Source of the DNA: Halocaridina rubra
Taxonomy: Eukaryota > Arthropoda > Malacostraca > Decapoda > Atyidae
Reading direction: 5' to 3'
NCBI GenBank assembly: GCA_037179515.1
Contig: JAXCGZ010021998.1
Coordinates: forward strand, 1-22,486
Length of the DNA stretch: 22,486 nucleotides
Made by a program: the position numbers and the translations under genes. Positions within the stretch are counted from its first letter, which is position 1. Each line of letters opens with the position of its first letter. Shown piece by piece: positions 8,716 to 18,870 of this stretch. The notes beneath the pieces were generated by a model. That model searched no databases. It saw only the letters and a list, made by a program, of their open reading frames with translations, and had not been told where the DNA came from.

Positions 8716-9013
8716 TTTATATTTTCTTCAGCACTAATATTAAATATATTTTCCCAGGTCTTTCTGAATTTTTCTTCTTTTTCTTTGCTGGTGAAAAGTT
8801 TTTATTATTGTTATTATTATTGTCTATTAGATACGGCGTTGTTTCTTTACAGCTACCCATTAATTTCTTAATATTATTCCAAAAAAATTTGGGATCTTTA
8901 TCTTTGCTTTGAAGTTTCATTATTATATTTTCCCAGTTATTGTTATATAAATCTATTAATTCTTTTTGCAATTCTTCTTTTCTAGTTCTTAGTTCAGTTA
9001 AAGCTTGGGGACC
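8716..9013 (-). pseudogene. Jockey-like ORF2 linker, broken
   Basis: The endonuclease frame continues past a TAG at about 9011-9013 into a charged helical stretch (ALTELRTRKEELQKELIDLY, then KDKDPKFFWNNIKKLMGS), typical of the linker before RT in jockey-type ORF2. It then passes through an Asn repeat made by a (TTA)n-like run at 8803-8822. The register changes near 8790 to one reading FRKTWENIFN, the usual lead-in to RT. Confidence 0.75.
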
Positions 9014-9945
9014 CTAGAGACCTCTGCCAATGTTATTTGATAAAGTTAAATATCTATGTTGGAGTGCTTTACATTTATCATTTAATTTAGGGTGGGGTAA
9101 GGATTTCGTCTTTTTTAAAGGTATATAATTTTCTATTGCTTTTTGGATTAAGTAATACCATTGCTTTAAGTGTTCTTCTATATCTAAAGTATTATTAATG
9201 GTGGTATTACTTGTGATATCATGAGTGAATTTTTCGTCTAGGAAAGATTTAAAGTTATCCCAGTCTGCATTTCTAAAATATCTTATAGGGGGAATTCTAA
9301 TAGCTAATGGTTCTGTTGACAGTTTAATTATTAATGGTAAATGATCAGAAGTGGTTAAGGGTCCCTTTTCTATGGAATAATTTAAGTAATGATTCTTATT
9401 GCTTATGACTATATCAGGTTTGGCGATTTCTGATCCATGAGTCATGGTTCTGAAATCAGGTCCTAGAATTTTAATTAGATTATTATTTATCAAAGTATTT
9501 AAGAAGTTACTAGCTATATTAAAACTATTGTGACCTAGAATATGTTTAGCATTAAAATCGCCAATTAGGTATGCTGGGATGTTTTTTCTTATTAATATTA
9601 AAATATCTTCATATGGGATTTGCAATCTTCTGGGTGGTAAGTAAGTTGTTCCAATAATTATGGGGCCGTTATTAGTTTCTATTTTTAGTGCTAATAAATC
9701 ATTATCAAAGTCATCTATGATTTTATGAATAATATTTCGTTTAATGGCAATTGCTATACCTGCATGTGCTTCATTAAAAAAGTTTCTCTGATATGTATTA
9801 TAACCATAAATTTTTATTTTTTCGTTTGTCTTAGAGGTACTATTAAGTAGTATTATATCTGGGTCAAATTCTCTGTAGCTAGTCTTAGAGGTACTATTAA
9901 GTAGTATTATATCTGGGTCAAATTCTCTGTAGCTAACACCTACGT
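9014..9945 (-). pseudogene. Jockey-like endonuclease, N-terminally truncated
   Basis: The minus-strand frame is open from about 9945 to 9014, longer than the part beginning at the first Met (9625). Endonuclease motifs: REFDPDIILL (doubled by a tandem duplication), AGIAIAIKRNI, TTYLPPRR, the metal-binding GDFNAKH (near 9545), KPDIVISN and TSDHLPLI (near 9340). GDFNAKH is the form usual in Jockey elements. The N-terminal strand with the catalytic Asn and the ETK-type Glu are not in normal form: where a SETK-like motif is expected the sequence reads NSTSKT, so the enzyme is probably dead. Confidence 0.85.
9828..9935. repeat. 54-bp perfect tandem duplication inside the jockey-like endonuclease
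   Basis: Copies at 9828-9881 and 9882-9935 are identical by eye. The unit is 18 codons, so the endonuclease reading frame is kept and simply repeats REFDPDIILLNSTSKT. Perfect identity inside an otherwise decayed element indicates a recent local duplication or an assembly artefact. Confidence 0.93.
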
Positions 9946-9957
9946 ACCCGTCTCCTT

Positions 9958-10279
9958 CTTATTCACTAAGAAAAAAAATACAATTACAACAAAAATAATT
10001 TATGCAACAAAGATCTGCGATCAAAATAAATGACTATAGAATGGCTTACCTCCTGAACATATTCATAATTCCATGAAATCTATGAAATGGCATTAATAAA
10101 TAAAACTCTAGTTATTTAATTCATCGTATTTTTATCTTCAATCCCTCCCCCCAAAGAAAGAAAAAAAAATGAGATCTTGATTCCTCCCATGATAATTATA
10201 TGTGGAGAAAAAATTTGCAACTCCTGGTTTCAATGCACATATACTCAGAAAACTCAGTAATTCATTCATATGACATAAC
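9958..10279. other. Non-coding stretch between LINE and candidate peptide exon
   Basis: AT-rich, with A-runs near 9970 and 10160. On the minus strand a splice-donor-like CAGGAG followed by GTAAGC lies near 10050-10058. No coding similarity is recognised. Confidence 0.5.
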
Positions 10280-10541
10280 TTATATATTAGGCCTTTTCTC
10301 ATAATTACGCTTATAAACATTATAAATTTTTAACTTCAACTCTGATTTTGAGTGTTTGGAGAACATACCACTTTCCATCAAGTCATGGTCAATATAGTTA
10401 TTGTTCTCCTCTGAATGGTTGTCATAATTAATAAAGTATGAGGGTTCACCTTTCTCCATGATAAGTAGAAAGGAGAACAAGAGAAGCAAAAACCGCATTA
10501 AATGTCATGCCGGCATCGATGCTTACGTTTCCTAAATCTGC
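10280..10541 (-). CDS. Candidate small secreted peptide exon (hypothetical)
   Basis: I do not recognise this protein. A 72-residue frame starts at 10498 (MRFLLLLFSFLLIMEKGEPS) and ends at 10280. The first 15 residues form a hydrophobic core after one Arg, as in a signal peptide, although no clear small-x-small cleavage site follows. The rest is rich in Asn, Asp, Ser and Lys, with KR near the end. About 40 bases upstream, on the minus strand, a long pyrimidine tract ends in TTTATGCAG at about 10542, a good acceptor-like site. A donor-like GTATGT lies near 10369 inside the frame. Together these could mark a signal-peptide exon. In AT-rich DNA a 72-codon frame can also be chance, so confidence is low. 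Confidence 0.25.
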
Positions 10542-11404
10542 ATAAAGAAGAAGAAGAAGTAGAAGAAAAACAATGGTTCTTCTAAGGTTGTGAGGGATTG
10601 TTCTTCAGTTAGTGGTATTTGTTTCCTTAAAAACGAGTAAGCGTGAGGTTCCAAAAGAGTCACTACATAATTATAATCCATTACTACACCATTACTTAAC
10701 ATATATTATGTTGGGTTAGGTAAAGCAAGGTTGTAATTCTATGAAAATGGGTTCTCCAGTGGCCTCGATATTTATTACCATTGGAAATTAGCTAAAATCA
10801 CAATTATCCTCAGATTGGGATATTTACAATAATGTCATTTGATTATCATTAATACGAGTGATATCTGAAGCCGCCTGATGTATACATATGTGGTAAACAG
10901 GGATGTGGCCCCAAAAATTAGGACACTTACCAGGTGAGAACTTGCCAGCTTGGCCCACATATGTAGTGTTGCTTGTTACTTGTACTGGATTTTGGTTTTA
11001 GTATCAACCCCCTAAGGTGACCCGCTAAAGCATATTTGCGATGATTTAAATTTTATATTCCTCACTGATTTTCTTATCCTCTAATTAGTAGCAATTATTG
11101 AGTAAATGAGTTTTCAGCCTCCATATTACCGTAATTTTTTTTTTCATGCTTTTAGGTAGCTTTTGGGCATGGTGCACAGTGAGTCATGGTCTGTAATAAA
11201 GTTACAGGTTAGGTTGGGTTAGACTTTATCATGTGACTTTTTTACCTGGACTCCAGTGAGTAAAGGCTTTAGTACCACTTCTTATATGTGGCGTCAGTTG
11301 ATTTAACCTATGTTTTTCATCTATCTATGTACATGAGCCATTTTTCTCCTTATAAGGGGAGTGGCTGAGTCAAGGCAAAATGCTCTGTTCATCATACAAT
11401 CGTT
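10542..11404. other. Unassigned intergenic or intronic DNA
   Basis: This begins with a GAAGAAGAA run (about 10545-10575), the reverse of the pyrimidine tract above. Short TTAGG-like strings appear at about 10713-10725 (gttgggttaggt) and 11205-11222 (aggttaggttgggttag), often scattered through arthropod genomes. No coding or structural feature is supported. Confidence 0.6.
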
Positions 11405-11840
11405 AAACTGACGCTCCAGTCGAACTATTGAGGTACTGTGGTGTTTCAGTATTTAGGGCCACATATATTGGTACACATATTTCGAAAGCAATTCTTACTT
11501 TGATTGAAAACCATTGTGGATCAAAAAGAACTGGCGTGATTTGTGTTCTCGGTTATAAGCCAATTATCAATCTCAGTGCTCTGTTGAACGCTTGTTGTAT
11601 TTTCTTTATTTGATATGCAGGATGACTGTAGTATAATGTATTACAATAAGCATGTAATTTTTTAACTGAACTTTCATATACTTATTTCTTGATACAAGCT
11701 GTACTTGGCATTTTTTGCAACTCTTTGTATTTGCTTATTGAACATTAGATTTTTGTCACAAGCAAATCCTTAATCTTTTATCATATCTGATAGGGTGATA
11801 TCCTCGTTACTGATTTGAATCAACCTAAAATCACTTGTTT
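11405..11840 (-). pseudogene. LINE reverse transcriptase C-terminal fragment
   Basis: Read on the minus strand across several registers, this shows the thumb and post-thumb region of a non-LTR ORF2. Pieces are SDMIKD, a TAA where Leu is expected, GFACDKNLMFNKQIQRVAKN, then YCNTLYYSHPAYQIKKIQQ, AFNRALRLIIGL, RTQITPVLFDPQWFSIKVRI and FEICVPIYVALNT followed by PQYL. This matches the order DLG.., LEY..., KIQ...ARLI.G, TP.L..L.W.PI..RI..K found at the end of many LINE RTs. It is heavily mutated, with several stops and frameshifts, and neither end is defined. It is a different lineage from both LINEs to the left. Confidence 0.75.
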
Positions 11841-12265
11841 ATGCTGTTTCTAGTACTTATCGGTATACAGGATTTAGGTTAATATGTAGCCTTAAGCCTT
11901 TTGGGGATTTGGGATTCAGTGCCGTAACCCTTTCCCTGAGACGTATCAAAATAATTACACCTCAGTGCAGAGTATTTTAATAAAAATAAATATATTAAAT
12001 GAATATGTATTTGTCCCTCACTCAACAGGGTTTTTCTTTCTAAATATAAATATATAAATATTGCAATAATACAGCATTCCTCACCTGAATGATGAGCATA
12101 TGAATTTATAAATTATTGCAATAGCACACTGCCAGACAAACAATATTGATGACAGGGAGTAGTAGTAGTGCACCGCCAGATAAAAGCATGTGACAGTTAC
12201 TGGTAAGCATGCATACCTATGCTCTCACTAGCATATACGTTTTGCTATAATTACTTAGAAACATC

Positions 12266-13000
<735 letters not shown>

Positions 13001-13059
13001 ATTTTTCTCTCATCAGTGACATACATTTTATGTGTTCGGAATTCATACAGATTTATGTA

Positions 13060-13360
13060 CTTACCAGACTAGACTCTGGTAATGTTGGACAGTGTGGTAC
13101 TCCATGAAACTTGGAGAAACGCACAAAGTTGTGTCACACTCCCTGCACATATAATGTGTTTTCTTTATTTTGCATGCTCTTTGTGTTGTAGTATTGCAGA
13201 TATAACAAATTCGTCTTGTATTTTGTCATTTTTTTGTTGGCGGAAGAAGTTCTGGAAAGTGTCTTTCTATTAGACGTGATGCCTCTCTTGTAGTGCTTTC
13301 AAAACTCGCCAGTCGCCTAAAGGGTGAAGGTTCAGTTTCTTTTTCTCCACAAAATTGGTT
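13060..13360 (-). pseudogene. piggyBac transposase C-terminal cysteine-rich domain
   Basis: Read on the minus strand: RLIERHFPELLPPTKK, a TGA, then RRICYICNTT, THYMCRECDTTLC, and FMEYHTVQHY up to a stop near 13062. The spacing C-x2-C ... C-x2-C ... LC..P.F..YHT is that of the piggyBac C-terminal zinc-binding domain, which binds the transposon ends. The preceding SPFRRL segment joins directly to N-terminal sequence, showing where the catalytic core was deleted. The TGA after PPTKK makes the domain non-functional as read. Confidence 0.8.
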
Positions 13361-14180
13361 GTACTAATTTGTTTCAGTCACAAACAGATCCATAATATTT
13401 GGTTCAAAAGCCTCTAATAAATAGGCAGCTTCTTCTGATGTTTCTGTCACAAAACAGGAATTAGTAATGCAAGAAAAACTACTATCAAATATCTCAGTTG
13501 GCTTGAATCTTGTAGATGACTCCCATTGTCAGGGAGGTGTGTCACTCACAGCCTTTGCCTCTTCCTGCGTGCTCTGACACCTCTCACTCGTCTCACATGA
13601 GCAGAAGACCGACCCCGCTTTTTTTTTACCAATGATACAAGTATCATATGCGTTGACATCATCTTCATCTATATCAGCACCTGAATAATGTTTTTCAGCT
13701 CCTGAATCAGTTTCATATTCACTGTCACTTTCCACTCTTCTGTGACAAAAATGCAGTTTCCTTCTGCAAACGAGAACCATCTCCGTCTCCAACACTCTCC
13801 ACCCAACTAAATGATGATGGTGGAAGATACCTTCCCTTCTTCCTCGCTTTTCTATGCACTCTTAGTACTGCAGGATCATCAACTTTTTAATTTTTACAAG
13901 AATCAGGATCAACTACAGGCATCAGAGGTGCAATTTCACTCCTTCTAGCAGCAGGTTCTTCATCATCACCAACACTAATGGCAGTTTCACAACCGCCACC
14001 ACAACTCAATGCATAGGTCTTTTCCACACTAGTTTGTGATAAATTTTCCTCTGAAGCTTCACATTCAGTCTTAGCCTTCATCAACTTTATCTAATTCATC
14101 AGAATCACATTCTGTATTATTCAGTATAATCATATGGAAGTCACCATCCTCTTCTGCTGTGCAAGCGATCTGCCATGCTT
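13361..14180 (-). pseudogene. piggyBac transposase N-terminal region, broken
   Basis: Read on the minus strand in at least three registers. First come acidic stretches (TECDSDELDKVDEG; then TECEASEENLSQTS from 14084). Next is a basic segment around 13850 (VHRKARKKGRYLPP). Then 13795-13529 reads SDSEYETDSGAEKHYSGADI and DEDDVNAYD. After a TGA near 13529 the same frame gives QWESSTRFKPTEIFDSSF, EAAYLLEAFEPNIMDLFVTE and TN, a TAG, YNQF. An acidic N-terminus followed by W..S..F and P....LF..ETN.Y is the start of the piggyBac DDE domain. No catalytic Asp is present. Several stops and frameshifts show an old relic. Confidence 0.75.
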
Positions 14181-14411
14181 CAGAGTGAAAATGTCATACC
14201 ACACCTCTCAACATTATGAAAAATATTGACTTCACAACTTGAAAAAACACTGGATTCATATATGGCAAGACTGAAAATAATTCTAGATATCGACTTACAC
14301 TTAAATACTGCTAGAGGGAATGGAGCCTGATTTAAAATTATTAAATTCCATATATGTTAATCCTCAGAGATCACCCTTGGGAAACACAGGCTTACCTTGT
14401 GAGGTAAAGGG

Positions 14412-16524
14412 CTAAACCGCTTCATTCACTGAAGCACCTCATTATATATTAACGATAAACAATTTACACAGTTTACTTAAAATATTTTGCACTGACTACA
14501 ATGCTACGAGTAGGGGTTACTGTGACTTTATGGGTCAAACACCACTCCTATATACCATGTAATGCAAATTCAAATCTGTGAAGAAAAAATTAATAACCTT
14601 TTCAGGATGTAGAAGGGGTAGTAGAGTAGTGGCATATATCATATCCAAACCCTTGTCATCTCAGTAGGCATGAGGACACATATGGAAAGAGAATGCATGC
14701 CATTTGTGGAAGAATTTCTAAGAGTATCCTTTTTTATTTTGAGTTCACTTGTGTATTTTTTAATACTGGGTATGTTTTTGGCTGTCTTTGAACAAATTAA
14801 TTTTATATATCGGGATAAGATATTGTGAAAAAAGTCATTCTCTTCCTAATAGAAGTATTGGAGAATAATGTGGAAAACTGAAATTTTGGGTGGAGAGCAT
14901 GAAATGTATATCCAAACCAAACTGCATTTGGTGTTGCCTTATCCTAAGTGGGGGCAATCCCTCAAAATTAAGGTACTTTTCATGGGAATAAAAGTTCAGA
15001 TTTAATTGAATCAAAACCATAATCCAATAAAAGAATATAATTTTAAGCTCAGCATAAAAACGAGAATATATTAGAAAAAATTCCAAATATATTGCACAAT
15101 GGCAAAGGCATGAGAATAGACTTGCATGTCCGTGTCTTGGTTCTGTATCTTTACAAAATATCAAAATCATGCTTTAGCCTGTCTGGTACTGTAAAGTACT
15201 GAAACGAATTTTTTTTCTTTACTTAAAAAGGACGTGTTACTGTCTAGGGAATGGGCTTTATCTCAGAAGTGTGTGGATTCGAGTAGTGGTTTCTTAAACT
15301 ACTGCATTTACAGGTTTATGTTAGAATATCTGAACATTGTTTATGCTGGTGTTTCTCATAAAGGTAGCATAAATCAGACTGGTGTAGACCTGCAAACACT
15401 AGTAACTTTTTAAAGTTATAGTTGCTGTATCAGTCTGTATTAGTCTCAGTGACCTCTGTATGGCAACATCTCTACATACCGCTCCTTATTAAATTAAGAT
15501 TATTTATTGATATTTACCTCCTTTGAAGAATAAAAAATTAGCAAATTTATTGTGAAAGTGAGGGAACTTGTAAGAGGAAATTTATCTGTTCTTTTACTCT
15601 ATCCCACTTCTAAGGTAATGTAAATAAGTTGTAAATTCGGCTTTATTTGCACCTTTGTATACTTGTATATAAACTATAGGAGGTAATTGCATAGGATGGA
15701 AGACACTCACAAACCTTACATTGTTGAAATTATTTACTGCTTGAAAAGCTTCTGATATAAGATGTACCTAAGTTTATGAACATTTGATATGTTGTGCATA
15801 TTTCAAATATTATGTATGTTTTTCCAAGATACTTTGTTATCCTTATTAAGATGCATACCAAGCTCCATTGATATTGTGATAATCAGGGTATGAACACACA
15901 ATAAGTATATGTAATCTACTTAATTGTTTTGCCTAATGTTTAAATTTATATCAACAATTTATATTGCATAATTCACTACATAGTATAAAATATATTGGTA
16001 AGGTTTGTGCATAATTTCAAAGGCTCCTTAGAGTATATTAAACAGTTGATTTGAATTGTTCCTGAGGATCTAAAGAAATGAAAAAAGAAACATTAGAGAG
16101 GAAGCTGAGAATGATGCAGAGTTGCAGCAAAAGCATATGTTTTTAAAAAAGTAATATAACAAATTTATATAAAGTAAAGGCATTCAACAATTTGAGATGA
16201 ACAGTATGTACTTATTAGCACTAACATCTTTCTACCTTCACACAAAGTGTTTAAGGGGAAGAGGCTAAAAGACGCAACTTTATTCATATGTTATTCATTC
16301 TTAATTAATTTTGTAGGAATGACATTGATGTATCTCTGTAACAAACATATTGATTGATTTTGAACAATGGTTTAACATTATATCTTTTTGTTAATTTTTC
16401 GTAGAAGTTTTTCCATATTAGAAATTATATTTGTATTATGTATATTTTGTGGAAAGGTTTTTCTCAATTGTTTCAACTGAAGTTTTTATTCTCTGTGTAT
16501 ATACATGGCTTCTTTCCCTCTTGT
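14412..16524. other. Unassigned AT-rich DNA
   Basis: About 2.1 kb with no feature I can support on either strand. The longest minus-strand frame (15170-14835, 111 codons) has no recognisable motif, biased hydrophobic composition and no splice context. There are no long tandem repeats. Bases just right of 14415 are taken to be the original flank of the piggyBac relic. Confidence 0.6.
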
Positions 16525-16539
16525 GGGGGGGGGGGGGGG
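16525..16539 (+). repeat. G15 homopolymer
   Basis: Fifteen consecutive G on the plus strand, directly left of a LINE fragment that reads on the minus strand. On that strand it is a C-tract at the apparent 3' end of the fragment. Long G-tracts are rare in such AT-rich sequence and could form a quadruplex. Confidence 0.95.
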
Positions 16540-17345
16540 CGAGCCAAGAAACATGCATTCACCACAATCCAACCTCAGTTACTCCTCTTAGCTCCTTGAG
16601 GATAGAGGGTTGCCACATTTCCCCCTTACCACGTTGCTTGGGATACCCACAAGGTAGGCTGGCAAGGATATTCTGCAATGAGGCCTGACAGCTGCAGCTG
16701 GTTTACCCCCACCTCTTCATCCCATGGCAAATCCCCTCACACCTGTCCATCACACTTCGCTGAGCTAGCAGGTGCGAGAAATCCATTTTGCCCACATCAC
16801 CTATACACAATCTTCCTCCACTCATTCCTATTTTTTGCATTCCCTTTTCATGCCATACATCCGTCTCATTCTAGGCCTTCCTTGTGGCCTTACTGCAACC
16901 ACATCTGCACTCCATACTGTCCGCTAGTCATTCATCACTCATCCTTTCCATGTGTCCAAACCAGCTCAGTACTTCGAACTAACCTATCCGATAGCTTTCT
17001 TTCAACACCCGTTCTCTGCCTGACCTTATTTCTTACTCTATCAGTTCTAGATACTCCAATCATACTTCTCAAACACCTTATCTCTATTATATTCGGCTTG
17101 TTCTTTTCATCTTCGTTTGTATTCCAAGTCTTTGCTCCATACAATGCTGTCGGCACAATCACACCTTCATATAACAATTACTTTGCATTCATTCCTAAAT
17201 ACCCATTTCTCACCACACTTTCCAATCCGCTTAGAAATTTACTCGCTTCCTTCACTCTATGAATTACCTAGACATTGCTTCCTTCACTCTATGACTTATT
17301 TCTGCATCCACTTGTCCATTCCTTGCTACGTGCGACCCCAGATAC
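16540..17345 (-). pseudogene. LINE ORF2 C-terminal fragment (MLYEGVIVPTALYG type)
   Basis: The best frame (17177-16935) reads MLYEGVIVPTALYGAKTWN, then IIEIRCLRSMIGVSRTDRVR, then RTGVERKLSDRLVRSTELVW. These are the post-thumb motifs LYEGVIVPT.LYG.E.W and .CLRS..GV.R.DRVRN found at the end of ORF2 in a widespread animal LINE group. Upstream in other registers come VARNGQVDAEISHRVKEA and SKFLSGLESVVRNGYLGMN, the stretch that normally precedes it. It is 5'-truncated at about 17345. A 32-bp shifted duplication (17245-17262 and 17277-17294) breaks the frame. Downstream toward 16540 only decayed pieces remain (CSKATRKA, WHEKGMQKIGMSGGRL). The region is more GC-rich than its surroundings. Confidence 0.8.
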
Positions 17346-18139
17346 ATAAAACAAAAAGAAAATAATAATCAAGCGAATACCTGAACTGCCAACCTCTGAA
17401 GGATTGAAGAGTGTACAAAACTTTTGAAAGTTTGCTCATCAGAGGATGGATACAAGCAAATTCTAAAAATTCAAGTTGATGCTGAATGCGCCCACTGCTA
17501 CCACATTCAGACTTTTAAGTGGTAAAACATTCTCACTCAGCTTCCTTTGCTTTTGAATGTCTACCTGAAGATTTGGAACCAGTTGTAGGACTTTCTGGAA
17601 TGAGATTTCGTCTTGTGACCATTTTGACCGGATATATTATTGACGAATTAATGTCTCTTTAAGATAAGTCCTTACTCCTTTAACATGTGGGTATGCTGAA
17701 ATTGTAATCTCCTACATCCTCAGCAGTATTGTAAATGCTAGTGTCCACTTGTTCAGTGCCTGCAAGCTTGTTGAGCCTCATCTTTGTATGCTGTGGACTA
17801 CTATCATGTTTTTGGAGCATTGCCATAGATATGAATACATTAGTAATAGAGACCAGAAGTAATGCCTTTTTGTGTACTTGATAATGGTTCAGATATGATA
17901 ACCAAGTCTCGATTCCACTCAGACCATCTGAAATATTGAATCCTCAGGCTTCTTTTGATGTTTGTCTAGATGTTCTTGTAGGATGGTTGTGAACAAAGGG
18001 AAACTGTTTTCTGAAGTGCTAGCAGCTATCCATTTTCCCAGGAAGCACTGTAAATTTAATTTATGTTTTTCCCAACCTACTCTAAAAGTTGCAGTCCCAC
18101 CTAAATTGTAAGTTGGGGCTCAGGTGTATATTAATGTAA
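17346..18139. other. Unassigned, with weak minus-strand coding-like segments
   Basis: Lies between the LINE fragment and the Tigger fossil. Minus-strand stretches such as FLGKWIAASTSENS with LQEHLDKHQKKPEDSIF (about 18050-17940), and KWSQDEISFQKVLQLVPNLQ (about 17630-17570), look protein-like. I cannot match them to the C-terminus of a Tigger transposase or anything else. They may be its decayed tail or chance. Confidence 0.4.
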
Positions 18140-18870
18140 TAATCATCAAACATTAAAAGTGAAGTCACGCTGCTAATGTACTTGCCCAAGCAACTGTCGT
18201 AGGGAGGTAGTTTTAGAGTGAAGGTACTTCCATTCGAAAATTTGGATTGATTAATTTGCTAGGATTAACTGGAGGCCAGGTGAATTGTCTCTGATGAGCA
18301 CAATTTTAAGGTACGTCATTTCCTTTGCAATATTTTTCATCTCTAGGTATAAAACAATTTACAAACCAATCTTGGAACAAACTGTGATTCTCCATAGTTT
18401 TTTTACTCATTAATGCAAAGATAAAATTGATTTTTTTATTTTATTTAAGGTACTTTAGAGTTATCAAATATATGCATTTATTACTCATGAGTAACAGTTT
18501 CATTTTACACATTCCTAAAGCATTTCCATGTAAAAACAACATTACTCTCTTGTTTGAGCCTTTATACTCCTTTATACTTTTCTTTGTCTCTGATCTTTAC
18601 ATCCCAGTTGGCATTTTATGGTAGAATAATCTGATCCAAGATCAGTAAAATCTTTCCTGGAAGACACAATTCCATGTCAATGTATTTCTTTATTCATTAC
18701 TCATCCCCATTTGCAGCCTCTCTGGATGCCTTGATTTTATGAAGTCCGGAAATGATTAAATCATCCTCTACTTGCTGAAACACTGAGTGCTCTCCAAATA
18801 CTTGGACTTGAAACAAATGCTTGTGTGTGGGTCTGATCTTCTGTCCACATAGATAACAGTATTACCAATA
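18140..18870 (-). pseudogene. Tigger/pogo-type transposase fossil
   Basis: This is a Tc1/mariner-superfamily DDE transposase of the pogo/Tigger branch, read on the minus strand across frames. Motifs in family order: LSMWTEDQTHTQAF (near 18850-18810), SVSASRG then a stop then FNHF (near 18770), HKIKASREAANGDE (near 18735-18700), RVMLFLHGNALGMCKMKLLL (near 18560-18490), LFQDWFVNCFIP and DEKYCKGNDVP (18380-18310), KIVLIRDNSPG (near 18290; the second catalytic Asp is the D of this block) and TTSLRQLLGQ (near 18190). The family pattern is W..DQT..., SRGWF..F, ....G.A....., LF.DWF...FIP, .ILLI.DNAPGH and PPNTTSL.QP.DQG. There are at least six stops and frameshifts. Terminal repeats were not found. 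Confidence 0.8.

Larger units (their letters stand above)
7932..9957 (-). mobile_element. Jockey-like LINE, decayed and interrupted by the gypsy element
   Basis: This non-LTR element runs from about 9957 leftward to 7932, where the gypsy LTR begins inside its RT. Endonuclease, linker and RT appear in the normal order but in several registers. The 5' end is lost: the reading begins at about 9945 inside the endonuclease, just before FDPDI. Inactivating changes are a TAG near 9013, frameshifts near 8790 and 8490, and a TAG near 8267. The remainder of RT, including the catalytic YADD block, should lie on the far side of the gypsy element beyond position 1. Confidence 0.88.

Noticed and set aside
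11205..11222. Interstitial telomere repeat (TTAGG-like)
   Set aside because: Only two or three imperfect units; too short to call a telomeric array.
14835..15170. 111-codon minus-strand frame
   Set aside because: No motif, no splice or promoter context and AT-driven hydrophobic composition; a chance frame is the simplest reading.
16678..17262. 194-codon plus-strand open frame rich in Ser, Phe and Pro
   Set aside because: It is the antisense of a LINE ORF2 C-terminal fragment whose minus-strand reading has recognisable motifs. The plus-strand product has none.
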